DNA from: Ruthenibacterium lactatiformans
GTDB lineage: Bacteria; Bacillota; Clostridia; Oscillospirales; Ruminococcaceae
Direction: 5' to 3'
Assembly: GCF_000949455.1 (NCBI RefSeq)
Contig: NZ_JXXK01000031.1
Span: 1 to 45,009, forward strand
DNA: 45,009 bases
Shown: positions 1 through 7,976 of the stretch, piece after piece
Layout of the letters: each line of letters begins with the position of its first letter
How positions within the stretch are numbered: the first letter of the stretch is position 1
The notes under the pieces: model-generated
The model's database searches: none
The model's input: the letters and a program-made list of their open reading frames with translations, nothing else
What the model was told of the DNA's origin: nothing
Made by a program: the position numbers and the translations under genes

Positions 1-3000
1 CCCGGGGCCGTGGCGGCCGCCGCCACCGCCACAGGCGCACCGTATTTCACAGTCGCCTTTTCCGGCAGCGCGCTCGCGCCTGCGGGCGCCGTGCCCACAT
101 AAGCATAGGTCACTTCATAGCTGTTGCGGTCGTATTTGATCTCAACCACCGTGCTGCCGTCCGCGGCGATGGCCTGCTGAACGACCGCCTGCGCCGTAAA
201 GCCTTCATAGCTCTTCGCCGCAGCGTTCGTGTCCGCCCCGGTCGTGCCGTGCAGGGTCTGCCGGGCCGCCGCATCTTCAGTATAACCGTCACCTGTCACA
301 TCCTGCAGCATGTGCTTGACGGTATACGCCGTGTCCGTAGCGGCGCGGTAAACGACCTCCACGGTCACACCGTTCTCCGCCATTGTGCCTGCTACCGCTG
401 CAACGCTGGCCGTATAGCCTGGAATCAACGGGCTGGCAACGCTGTAAGGCGCGCCGAACGCGATATCCCTGGATACAGGCTCCGCCGCCTTCTGGCCCCG
501 CAGTGCTGCGTCGGGCACGTCATCGGCATATTTGTAGGTGATATTCAGCGGATAGCTGTTCACCGTGTAGTAGAAAACGATTTTGTTGGCTGCATTGTCC
601 GCACCGACCGTGATGGACATGGTGCTGTCTCCCGCCACAGTATAACCCGTGACTGCGGGCGCCGTTTCCGTCACCGTCTCGTCAAACTTCGCGGACACGT
701 TTTCTTTCGCCGTCGTGCCGGGTACAGGCGTCTCTGTGCCTTCCAGATAATAGTAAACGCTGTACGTCTGGTCGTTGGCCGCGTAATACACGTTGATCAC
801 CGTAGAGCCGTCTTTCGCAACATACGCGGAAAGCGCAGCCCCGGATGTAACGCAGGTGTACCCGGCTTTGTTTATGACGTCCGCCGTCACCAGGCTTCCG
901 GCCTTGGCCGTGCCCGTAACAGTTTCCGTCAGCGAAGCATTGCTGCCGTAATAGTGGTTGACCGTATACGCCGAATCCGCGATTTTCTTATAATAGAACG
1001 TAATCTCGCTGTTTTCGCGGGTGGCCGTCTGAACATAGCTGGTACCCTCGGCCAACTCATAACCGCTGACCGTCGCGGAATATACCAGCAGGCTGTTGAC
1101 CGTCAGGTCGCTGCGGATAACATCCTCGGCAACCTTTTCCGTGGTGCCCTCAATATAATGATGCACCGTGGCCGTCCAGTTCTGCAGCTTGTCATAGACG
1201 AACACTACTTCCTGCCCGTCATCCAGAATTTTGACGTTCTGGCTGCTCTGCTGCGCCTGATAACCGTCAATGACAGGCGCATTTACAGTGACGGACGCGC
1301 CCACTTCCACTTCGGAGCCATCGACGCGTTTGAGCTCATTGCCCTCCGTGTCCTTCGCCACGATGACATAGGTGCAGCTGTCCGTGCGCGTCCATTTCGC
1401 ATGGAGCGTCAGGTTGCGGACGATCTGCTGCGTGGCCACGAACGGAACGGTGTACGCCTCGTCCGTATACCAGCCCGCGAACACGTAGCCCTCACGGGTG
1501 GGGTCTGCGGGCATCTGGTCCTCAATCGTGTCGTATTTCGCCACGCCGATGGGCGCCGGAGTCTCCGTATCCGCACCATGCGTGTTGAAGGAAACCGTAT
1601 AATCCGGCTTCGCCCACTTGGCGTAGACCTGCAGGTTCCGTGCGGGCATCGTGCTGCTCCAGTCCACCGGAGTCTGGAATGCGGGGTCAAAATACCAGCC
1701 CATGAACACATAGTCGCTGTCCATGCCGACCGGACGGCCCACACTGCTGTCGGCTGGTTTTGCACTGGAAAGTGAAGTTCCAAATTTCAAAGATTTCTGT
1801 GAAACACCAGTACAATTCTGGAACACGACATTATAGCTGTTGCGGGTATAATAGAGGGTTCTTTCGTTCTTGTTCATCCGCTCATAGGTGAACCCTTCAA
1901 TTTCAATGATATCTCCCTCATTGATCGTCCATCCGCTTGGAAGAACACCCTCCATATAGGTGTCATAACCATAGCCAGAGATTGTCTGCGTTTTGTAATA
2001 AATCTTTACTGTCCTAGTAGTATCACCGTAGCGGTTAAGATTCTCCGCCGGCATCGCTTTCATTCCGCCTATACTGGTCTTAAGGCTGGAAGTCTCGTAC
2101 CACATATAGCGGCTGTGTGCGCTGTCATTCCACTGTGCGGATACATCTTCGCCATATTTTGCGCTGATGGTCAGGTCGCTCTGTTCTTTCCAGTCTCCAC
2201 CAAACCAGCCGCTTTTTTCGTACAAATAAAACGTCACAGTAAACGTCTTGCGGCTGAAATAAACATTCTTGACCGCGCTGCCGTCTGCGGTGATTTCCAC
2301 ATTTCCCGCAGATTTGGCGCTGTCGAGTTCAAACCCGGCCGCTTCCAGGCCCTGAGGCATACGGCTGGCGGTCAGGGACGTGCTGTATGGGATATTGCCG
2401 CCCACAGCGCCGGTCGCTTTGTCCGCATAGAGGTAGTCGTAACCGCCCGTCAGGTTCTCGCCCCAGTATACGACCTGGTAGGACGCCTGCGTGGCGTTCG
2501 CCCACTGCGCCGTCACCGTCGTGGCGGCGGCAGGCATCGTTTCGGGAACAGAATCCCACCCGGCGAACGTATAGCCCACCTTCGTGGGGTCAGCCGGAGC
2601 CGACACCGCAGCGCCGTATTTCAGCATCTGCGGCTCAATATAGCTGCCGCCGTCGGTGTTCCACGTGAGCAGGTAGCTGTTGCGGTCGTATTTTACTTCC
2701 ACGACCGTTTCGCCGCTGGACGCCACCTTCACCTGGGTGATGGGCAGAGCCGTAAAGCCCTCCACCGTTTTCGCTTGTGCGGCGGTGTCCAGGCCCGTGG
2801 TGCCCTCCAGCGTTTCACGCAGCGCTTCGTCTTCCGCATAAGCGGTGCCTTCCACGTTCTGGAACAGGTGCTTTACCGTGTAATTCCGGGCGGCGCCGCT
2901 GTAAGTAACAACGACCGTTAGGTCTTCGGTGACCGACTCGACCGCAAATACGACCTCCGCCTTGTCCGGCGTAAAGCCGTCGAGCGCCGGAGACGGAACC

Positions 3001-3530
3001 GTCTTATGGAACGGTTCGCCCACAACGGCCTGCTCCACATGGGAGGGGGCCGCCTGCGTGCCGTCGCTGTACCGGTACTCCACCGTCATGTTTTTGGCGG
3101 TAATGGCCTCGTAAACGGCCGTCACCGTCAAATCGCTCTGCACGTTGGTAAAATCCGTATCCCAGCGTACAAAACGCTGGCCGGATACCAGCGGCGCGTC
3201 CGGCGCCACGGCACTGCCACCCTGTTGAATGGTCTGGGTGACAAGCGTCTCGCCATTGGCCACGAACGTGACGGTGAACGTCACAGGCGCCGGGTCCCCG
3301 TCATTTGCCGGGAGCACGGCGCTGTTCGCGGCAGGCACCGCCTCCGAGCTTGCAGGCTCCGGTGTGGTTGGCTCTGTCGTTTCAGACGCAGCCGGCTCGG
3401 CCGCCGTCGTAGACGGGACCGGGTCGACAACATCCTCAGCGAGCGCGCCCGTGGGCATGCTGGTGAACATCATCGCGAACACCAGAACCACACTCATGAC
3501 GCGACGCAGAGCGTTGGATGTGTTTTTCAT
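1..3530 (-). CDS. Large secreted repeat protein with InlB/List_Bact and MucBP-like repeats (partial, C-terminus off the window)
   Basis: The minus frame from the ATG at 3530 stays open to the window edge (1176 complete codons, no stop), so the C-terminus and any cell-wall anchor are not visible. The start has a strong AAAGGAGG site about 7 bases upstream. Residues 1-31 form a signal peptide (MKNTSNALRRVMSV.., ending near ALA-ED). A Thr/Pro/Glu/Ala-rich linker follows, then beta-rich repeats. List_Bact/InlB B-type units are recognised by endings such as YTFAGWDS, VFMGWYFDP and YVFAGWYTD followed by ..AQW/AKW. MucBP-like units begin TVHHYIEG, TVNHYYGS or SVYYYLEG. A 70-residue unit (YTVKH...YDRNSY) occurs twice. 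Such proteins are typically surface adhesins of gut Firmicutes; binding partner unknown. The call of a secreted repeat protein is secure; the adhesin role is family inference. The opposite strand carries a long shadow frame of no significance. Confidence 0.88.
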   Translation of the reverse strand, partial: MKNTSNALRRVMSVVLVFAMMFTSMPTGALAEDVVDPVPSTTAAEPAASETTEPTTPEPASSEAVPAANSAVLPANDGDPAPVTFTVTFVANGETLVTQTIQQGGSAVAPDAPLVSGQRFVRWDTDFTNVQSDLTVTAVYEAITAKNMTVEYRYSDGTQAAPSHVEQAVVGEPFHKTVPSPALDGFTPDKAEVVFAVESVTEDLTVVVTYSGAARNYTVKHLFQNVEGTAYAEDEALRETLEGTTGLDTAAQAKTVEGFTALPITQVKVASSGETVVEVKYDRNSYLLTWNTDGGSYIEPQMLKYGAAVSAPADPTKVGYTFAGWDSVPETMPAAATTVTAQWANATQASYQVVYWGENLTGGYDYLYADKATGAVGGNIPYSTSLTASRMPQGLEAAGFELDSAKSAGNVEITADGSAVKNVYFSRKTFTVTFYLYEKSGWFGGDWKEQSDLTISAKYGEDVSAQWNDSAHSRYMWYETSSLKTSIGGMKAMPAENLNRYGDTTRTVKIYYKTQTISGYGYDTYMEGVLPSGWTINEGDIIEIEGFTYERMNKNERTLYYTRNSYNVVFQNCTGVSQKSLKFGTSLSSAKPADSSVGRPVGMDSDYVFMGWYFDPAFQTPVDWSSTMPARNLQVYAKWAKPDYTVSFNTHGADTETPAPIGVAKYDTIEDQMPADPTREGYVFAGWYTDEAYTVPFVATQQIVRNLTLHAKWTRTDSCTYVIVAKDTEGNELKRVDGSEVEVGASVTVNAPVIDGYQAQQSSQNVKILDDGQEVVFVYDKLQNWTATVHHYIEGTTEKVAEDVIRSDLTVNSLLVYSATVSGYELAEGTSYVQTATRENSEITFYYKKIADSAYTVNHYYGSNASLTETVTGTAKAGSLVTADVINKAGYTCVTSGAALSAYVAKDGSTVINVYYAANDQTYSVYYYLEGTETPVPGTTAKENVSAKFDETVTETAPAVTGYTVAGDSTMSITVGADNAANKIVFYYTVNSYPLNITYKYADDVPDAALRGQKAAEPVSRDIAFGAPYSVASPLIPGYTASVAAVAGTMAENGVTVEVVYRAATDTAYTVKHMLQDVTGDGYTEDAAARQTLHGTTGADTNAAAKSYEGFTAQAVVQQAIAADGSTVVEIKYDRNSYEVTYAYVGTAPAGASALPEKATVKYGAPVAVAAAATAP
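117..326 (-). repeat. 70-codon repeat unit, copy 2 of the surface protein
   Basis: This stretch encodes YTVKHMLQDV...VEIKYDRNSY, 70 residues. It matches the copy at 2673-2882 in length and in most key positions (YTVKH, GTTG.DT, EGFTA, VVE.KYDRNSY). It is an intragenic domain duplication about 2.56 kb from the first copy. Confidence 0.8.
2673..2882 (-). repeat. 70-codon repeat unit, copy 1 of the surface protein
   Basis: This stretch encodes YTVKHLFQNV...VEVKYDRNSY, 70 residues, and is homologous to 117-326. The sequence after this copy (LTWNTDGG..) reads into a List_Bact unit, whereas copy 2 is followed by VTYAYVG.., so the two copies sit in different domain contexts. Confidence 0.8.
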
Positions 3531-3598
3531 GCGTTTTTCCTCCTTTTGGAATGCGTGTTGATCGTCCACTTGGGGCGGGAAATGTATCTTACATACTC

Positions 3599-3632
3599 AG
3601 TATAACGGTCGCCGGTCACAACTTGGTCACAA
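3599..3632 (-). promoter_or_regulatory. Promoter of the surface-protein gene with tandem TTGTGACC sites
   Basis: On the minus strand a TATACT -10 box lies at 3604-3599. No consensus -35 is present at the 17-bp position (ACCAAG). Instead two direct repeats TTGTGACC lie at 3632-3625 and 3621-3614, 11 bp apart centre to centre, spanning the -35 region. Direct repeats with one-helical-turn spacing over a poor -35 are typical of OmpR/PhoB-type activator sites. The box and repeats are seen; the activator is inferred. Confidence 0.55.
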
Positions 3633-3704
3633 AACGATTTTTTGCTGACTTTTTTTGAAAATATTTTAAGCAGCAGCCCTTCACCGCGTAAAACCATGGC
3701 TTTT

Positions 3705-4703
3705 TCACCCCTTCGGCTGCAGGGGAAGCTCCCCCATGGGGTAAACGTCATACCGCAGCAGCAGCCCCGCATCGGGCGCAACGCGCGACATAAACCGCGT
3801 GTGGATGCGCCCGGCGATGACGGCCGCGTTCTCGCTGGACGCGCCCAGCACCATCAGCAGATATTGGCAGCCGCTGTACGGCGCGAACAGGTCGCCGCTG
3901 CGCAGGCTGGCCTGCAGGTCGTCGCTGAGGCGGCTCATATACTCCTCGCGCGCGGCCAGCGGCACAAACTGCCCCTGTGCGTCCGTAAGGGTCATCAGGA
4001 TAATATATGCGCTCTGCCCGCTGCGCTTGAGGCCGCGCTCCACAAAACGGTAGATCTGTTTGAAGGTCTCGTAATCCTGACAGAACGCGCCTTTGGGCGG
4101 GTCTTTTTCCCGCAGCTCACGCCGGATGAGCGCCATGTCTGTGCAGATGCTGCGTTCTCCTCCGGCATCCGCACTGTCTGCACGGCGGGCGCGGCGGGCT
4201 TTTTTGCGGGCCAGGAGCATCTGGTCGGCACGGTCAAACAGGGAAATATAATCGTCCCCCGCCTGCTTTTCCGCAAGGCCCAGCGTAAAGGAAAGGTTCC
4301 ACCGCATGCCGTAACGCCGGCCCGCCTTTCGCAGGCGCTCGGCCAATTGCGCCGCACGGCCGTCCACCGCCTCCTGAGAGCATCCGCCCAGAATGTAGAT
4401 GATGAACTCATCGCCGCCCACGCGGCCGATGATATCCCGCGGAAAAAAGATATCCCGCAGCGTGCGCGCCGCCTCGCACAAAAGAGCGTCGCCGATGAGA
4501 TGGCCGTAGCGGTCGTTCACTTGTTTGAAATGGTCGATATCCAAAACCAAAAGCATCCCGCCGCCGTTTTTCAGCAGCGCTTCATCCACATGCGCTTCCG
4601 CAGCACGGCGGTTGTACAGGCCGGTGAGCCAGTCGTGCTCCGCCAGCACGCGCAGACGGGTGTTTTCATCCTTCAGCATGTCAAGCTCCTGGTCCACCAG
4701 CAT
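3705..4703 (-). CDS. GGDEF-domain protein with a degenerate second GGDEF-like module
   Basis: Product of 332 residues, probably a diguanylate cyclase making c-di-GMP in the cytoplasm. A short coiled-coil stretch (residues 1-20) leads into a GGDEF domain, with LTGLYNRR at 26-33, DIDHFKQVND at 55-64 and an intact GGDEF at 96-100. The usual RxxD inhibitory site is not intact: the Arg position nine before the motif is Phe (FPRD), so product inhibition at that site may be lost. The C-terminal ~140 residues look like a second, catalytically dead GGDEF fold: RSGDLFAPYSGCQYLLMVLG occupies the place of the signature. No membrane segment or classical sensor is seen. The ATG at 4703 follows a GGGGGG stretch, and a good promoter lies upstream. 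Catalytic activity is inferred from the signature. Confidence 0.88.
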   Translation of the reverse strand: MLVDQELDMLKDENTRLRVLAEHDWLTGLYNRRAAEAHVDEALLKNGGGMLLVLDIDHFKQVNDRYGHLIGDALLCEAARTLRDIFFPRDIIGRVGGDEFIIYILGGCSQEAVDGRAAQLAERLRKAGRRYGMRWNLSFTLGLAEKQAGDDYISLFDRADQMLLARKKARRARRADSADAGGERSICTDMALIRRELREKDPPKGAFCQDYETFKQIYRFVERGLKRSGQSAYIILMTLTDAQGQFVPLAAREEYMSRLSDDLQASLRSGDLFAPYSGCQYLLMVLGASSENAAVIAGRIHTRFMSRVAPDAGLLLRYDVYPMGELPLQPKG

Positions 4704-4813
4704 CCCCCCATTTCACATGCGCCCTGCGGCCGCCGGGCATTTCTCCGGGAATGTTCCCGGATTTTCCGCGTGTCCCGGACGGTCGGAGGCGCACCTTCCC
4801 CTCTTATTCTTTT

Positions 4814-4842
4814 ATTATAGATTCATAAATTTTGACCGTCAA
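4814..4842 (-). promoter_or_regulatory. Sigma-A-type promoter for the GGDEF gene
   Basis: Minus strand: TTGACG (4842-4837), 17-bp spacer, perfect TATAAT (4819-4814). It lies about 110 bp before the GGDEF start. The surrounding gap (4704-5033) is A+T-rich and otherwise holds only a less certain plus-strand TATGAT near 4910 that could serve ywlG. Confidence 0.75.
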
Positions 4843-5033
4843 GAGTATTTCATAAAACAGTCTATTTTTTACGTGATTTTATCTTTTAAAAGACTTTTCC
4901 TGTGTTATCCTATGATTTTACTGTGTTTAAAACCACCTCATTTCCAGCGGCACTTGTATTGGAGGGCGCAAAAGGATTACAATAAAGAAAAACGCCCGGT
5001 GTGCTGCGACACGCGGGCCGGGAGGGAATTGAA

Positions 5034-5600
5034 ATGACTTTGACGGAGACCGTGCGCGCCCAAACGCGACAGGCCGTGGCGGAGCTTCTGGCGGCAGCCC
5101 GGATGCGCGCGGGAGATATTTTTATCATCGGCTGTTCGTCCAGCGAGGTCGTGGGCCAGCGCATTGGGCGCGGCTCCAGCATGGAGGCCGCGCAAGCTGT
5201 GTGGGAAGGCGCCGCGCCCCTGCTTGCGGAAAGCGGATTGTATCTGGCCGCGCAGTGCTGTGAGCACCTGAACCGCGCCATCGTTGTGGAACGGGCGGCG
5301 CTTCCGCCGTGGGCGGAAACGGTAAACGCCGTGCCTCAGCCCCACGCGGGCGGTTCCTTTGCCACCGCCGCATATGCGCACATGGCGGACCCCGTACTGG
5401 TGGAGAACATCCGCGCGGGCGCGGGCATTGACATCGGCGGCACACTCATCGGCATGCATCTGCGGCCTGTGGCCGTCCCCGTGCGGCTCAGTCTGGCCCG
5501 CATCGGCGAGGCCGGCATTCTTTGCGCGCGCACGCGGCCGAAATACATCGGCGGCAGCCGCGCCGTATATCAAACAGACGAATTGGAGGTGCCGCGTTAA
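5034..5600 (+). CDS. ywlG: UPF0340 / TIGR01440 family protein (YwlG-like)
   Basis: Product of 188 residues, recognised as the conserved Firmicutes UPF0340 family (YwlG of Bacillus subtilis) by GCSSSEVVGQRIGRGSS near the N-terminus, LAAQCCEHLNRA in the middle and GAGIDIGGTLIGMHLRPVAVP near the C-terminus. Its length is normal for the family. Biochemical function is not established; the Cys pair and conserved His suggest an enzyme or metal site. The ATG at 5034 is chosen over the in-frame ATG at 5001 because GGAGGG ends 7 bases before it. The TAA directly abuts the ATG of yggS, so the two genes are probably co-transcribed. Confidence 0.88.
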   Translation: MTLTETVRAQTRQAVAELLAAARMRAGDIFIIGCSSSEVVGQRIGRGSSMEAAQAVWEGAAPLLAESGLYLAAQCCEHLNRAIVVERAALPPWAETVNAVPQPHAGGSFATAAYAHMADPVLVENIRAGAGIDIGGTLIGMHLRPVAVPVRLSLARIGEAGILCARTRPKYIGGSRAVYQTDELEVPR

Positions 5601-6320
5601 ATGACGGCAGAAGAGATCAGGCGGATGGAGGAACGCGTCGCACAGGTGCGCGCGGAAATGGAGCGGGCGTGCCGCGCAGCCGGGCGCGCCCCCGGGGAGG
5701 TTCTTCTGTGCGCCGCCAGCAAAACGCAGAATTCCGAGACCGTGCGCACGGCGGCTGCGCTGGATATCGACCTGTTTGGAGAAAACCGCGTGCAGGAGCT
5801 TTGTGAAAAATACGCCGCCGGCGCATACGGCGGCAAGCCGCTGCATTTTATCGGCCATCTGCAGACCAACAAGGTGCGCCAGGTGGTGGGGCGTGCGTGC
5901 ATGATAGAATCCGTCGGCTCGCACAGGCTGCTGGAATGTGTGGCTGCCGAAGCTCAGAAGCAGGGCATCCGGCAGGATATCCTGGTCGAGATCAACATTG
6001 GGGCCGAGGCAAGCAAAAGCGGCATCGCGCCCGAAGAGCTGCCCGGGCTTCTGGAATGCGCCCATGCTTTGCCCTCCCTGCGGGTGCGCGGCCTGATGTC
6101 CATCCCGCCTGCTGCGGATGCGCCGGGCGCGAGCCGCCCCTACTTTGCACAGATGCGCGGCCTGTTCGAGCGGGCGCAGGCCGCGCAGGGCGGCAACGTG
6201 AGCATGGAGTACCTTTCCATGGGCATGAGCGCCGATTTTGCAGACGCTATTTTGGAAGGGGCAAATCTGGTCCGCGTCGGGACCGCACTGTTCGGCGCGC
6301 GGAGCTATCCTGCACAGTAG
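5601..6320 (+). CDS. yggS: YggS/PLPBP-family pyridoxal 5'-phosphate homeostasis protein
   Basis: Product of 239 residues with a single-domain alanine-racemase-like TIM-barrel fold that binds PLP and helps control free vitamin B6; no catalytic reaction is known for the family. The PLP-binding Lys is K41 in AASKTQ. Other family marks are FGENRVQEL, LHFIGHLQTNKV, VEINIGAEASKSG, RGLMSIPP and LSMGMSADFADAI followed by VRVGTALFGAR. It starts immediately after the ywlG stop. A bidirectional hairpin follows at 6345-6386. Other apparent B6 genes (PdxR-like regulator, S component) lie about 19 kb away. Confidence 0.95.
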   Translation: MTAEEIRRMEERVAQVRAEMERACRAAGRAPGEVLLCAASKTQNSETVRTAAALDIDLFGENRVQELCEKYAAGAYGGKPLHFIGHLQTNKVRQVVGRACMIESVGSHRLLECVAAEAQKQGIRQDILVEINIGAEASKSGIAPEELPGLLECAHALPSLRVRGLMSIPPAADAPGASRPYFAQMRGLFERAQAAQGGNVSMEYLSMGMSADFADAILEGANLVRVGTALFGARSYPAQ

Positions 6321-6344
6321 CTTTATATAATATGTATTATAAAG

Positions 6345-6386
6345 GGAAAACGGCACCGGGATATTCAAATCCCGGCGCCGTTTTCC
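6345..6386. terminator. Bidirectional intrinsic terminator
   Basis: GGAAAACGGC (6345-6354) pairs with GCCGTTTTCC (6377-6386), and CCGGGAT pairs with ATCCCGG inside, leaving a 6-base loop and one mismatch. The run of T lies in the stem on either strand, which suits termination of the converging yggS and 49-aa gene. Confidence 0.8.
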
Positions 6387-6416
6387 AAATTCCCAGAAAC
6401 AGATCCTCCCTCTGCG

Positions 6417-6566
6417 TCAGCGCCCCGGCGGGCGGCGGCGCGGCGGACGCGGACGGGCAACGTCATGTTCGGCCCGCTCCCCCACATACACACAGGCATA
6501 TACTGCCAGCGTGATGGGCACTGCTACCACGAACACCGCTTTGAAGATCGTATCCCAGATAGTCAT
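6417..6566 (-). CDS. Small single-pass membrane protein (49 aa)
   Basis: ATG at 6566 to TGA at 6419-6417. The product has one hydrophobic segment (about residues 5-27, IFKAVFVVAVPITLAVYACV) and a short cytoplasmic tail ending in Arg/Pro-rich PRPPRRRPPGR. A strong GGAGGGGGAG site ends about 7 bases upstream. The topology is probably N-out/C-in by the positive-inside rule. I do not recognise the family. Support is the ribosome site, the hydrophobic/basic pattern and a terminator 30 bp beyond the stop. It is too short for reliable homology inference. Confidence 0.5.
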   Translation of the reverse strand: MTIWDTIFKAVFVVAVPITLAVYACVYVGERAEHDVARPRPPRRRPPGR

Positions 6567-6743
6567 CCCGCACTCCCCCTCCGTCCCGCTCATGCTCCTG
6601 CGGCCGGATACGCTGCCTGAGCCCTTTATAACTTATATGGACATCTTTGCCGCGGATATTCATTGAAAAAGGCGTACGAGGTGGAAAGTTCTTCCTTGTG
6701 CAGAACGGCGGCTGCCAGACAGGATTTTGTCACACCGCTCCTC

Positions 6744-6772
6744 TTTACATCCGCCGCAGGGCAAAGTATGAT
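6744..6772 (+). promoter_or_regulatory. Promoter for the 6815 gene
   Basis: TTTACA (6744-6749), 17-bp spacer, TATGAT (6767-6772), 43 bases before the ATG at 6815. Confidence 0.6.
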
Positions 6773-6814
6773 AGATGCGGAGACCGCATTCGTGCGTTAA
6801 GAAAGGAGCCGGCA

Positions 6815-7324
6815 ATGAAACACGAGCCGTCGTCTGATTTGCTGCAGTTTCTGCGCAGCAAAAACATCCTGCCAAACGGTTACTTTTCCCTTGAGGAGCC
6901 GGACGGAACGTATACCTTTTACAGCGTATCCCGTTCCGGCGTGCTGTACACACTGGATCTGGAGCCGGCGGCTTTAAGTGCGGATGACGTTTGGGAAAAG
7001 CTGGACCGTATTCAAAAAATCTCCCGGGAGGTTTTCGAACAGGCACAGGAGTCGCTTTGGGACGCACGGAGGCTGGCGCGCGGCCTGCCCACCAGCCGGG
7101 AGCTGAAGCCGGTTGCGGAACAGTTTTACAAGGACTACACACAGCATTATGCGGAAGGCCGCTGGAAAACCGCCGCCCGGTATGACGAGGAAACGATCCG
7201 GCACATTCTGAATATCGTCTGTTCGAATCTGCAAGGGGGCGGCAAAAATCAGCAGGCCGCTTGGGACAGAATGTTCCGGGACCTTGTCCAGGCAAAGGTG
7301 TTTCGAACCCAACGCGATATTTAA
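6815..7324 (+). CDS. Hypothetical protein, 169 aa
   Basis: I do not recognise a family. The protein starts MKHEPSSDLLQFLRSKNILP and appears soluble and mixed alpha/beta, with no signal peptide or membrane segment. The first half resembles a small sensory or ligand-type fold (GYFSLEEPDGTYTFYSVS). The second half is helical and charged (REVFEQAQESLWDARRLARG, DEETIRHILNIVCSNL). The ATG at 6815 is preferred over an upstream in-frame start because AAAGGAG lies 7 bases before it and a good promoter ends just upstream. It precedes tRNA-fMet on the same strand, but the tRNA has its own promoter beginning 22 bases past the stop. Confidence 0.7.
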   Translation: MKHEPSSDLLQFLRSKNILPNGYFSLEEPDGTYTFYSVSRSGVLYTLDLEPAALSADDVWEKLDRIQKISREVFEQAQESLWDARRLARGLPTSRELKPVAEQFYKDYTQHYAEGRWKTAARYDEETIRHILNIVCSNLQGGGKNQQAAWDRMFRDLVQAKVFRTQRDI

Positions 7325-7345
7325 AAAATAAAAAGCGCAAAAGTA

Positions 7346-7374
7346 TTGACAACGGCGTTATTATTGGATATACT
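7346..7374 (+). promoter_or_regulatory. Strong promoter of tRNA-fMet
   Basis: A perfect TTGACA (7346-7351), 17-bp spacer and TATACT (7369-7374) lie 36 bp before the mature tRNA 5' end. Confidence 0.85.
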
Positions 7375-7410
7375 AGATAAGCACCTTAAAGAGGCGCAGA
7401 CAATTTATAT

Positions 7411-7487
<77 letters not shown>

Positions 7488-7495
7488 TCTATGAT

Positions 7496-7535
7496 TACGC
7501 CGTCAGCTTCGTTGCTGGCGGCGTAGTTCGTTTTT
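7496..7535 (+). terminator. Terminator after tRNA-fMet
   Basis: TACGCCGTCAGC (7496-7507), a 6-base loop and GCTGGCGGCGTA (7514-7525) form a stem with one mismatch, followed by GTTCGTTTTT. Confidence 0.8.
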
Positions 7536-7768
7536 ACTTCCTTCATAAACGGCACATCAGCATTCCCTTTGGCCCAATCAGCCGTGGAACGGATGCCAAT
7601 GAGGTCTTCGTATACGTCCACACTAAAAATATATTTGCACAGCGGCTCCTTGGTGCAGTCCGGGTTTTCCTGTAAGGCACGAATGTCCTCAGACAGTTCC
7701 CCTGTCCGCTGCGCCCGTGTCACTTCTGCCTGCGGTCCCTTAAGCCATGGGCGCAGCCCGTGGCCGAT
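7529..7768 (-). pseudogene. Possible gene remnant beside tRNA-fMet
   Basis: In the 489-bp gap 7488-7976 the only protein-like signal is a minus frame open from a stop near 7770 to the tRNA terminator. It encodes about 80 residues with balanced, non-repetitive composition (LKGPQAEVTRAQRTGELSED.., then CKYIFSVDVYEDLIGIRS..). It has no proper start with a ribosome site, and its apparent end runs into the tRNA terminator, so I read it as the middle or end of a decayed gene. I do not recognise the family. A further short stretch at 7850-7908 (plus, ..EPLALELILHATADRELA-stop) may be another remnant. Confidence is low. Confidence 0.35.
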
Positions 7769-7976
7769 TTATGGTCTGCCGTATTGGTTTCCGCCCTTTA
7801 TCTTGCAACGGTCCAAAGAATGTCAAGAGAGGAACGGTATCATGAAAGGCGCCCGAGCCGCTGGCGCTGGAGCTCATCCTTCACGCCACCGCGGACAGGG
7901 AGCTTGCCTGAAAAGACAGGAGCTGAGCTGACCGCAAGGCATCGAACATACCACACACCGTATCCAGGGAGGCTAT

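Noticed and set aside
249..1775. 508-codon open frame on the plus strand
   Set aside because: It lies wholly antisense to the surface-protein gene, whose frame has a signal peptide and domain repeats. The plus frame gives a His/Arg/Val-rich low-information product typical of G+C-rich antisense frames.
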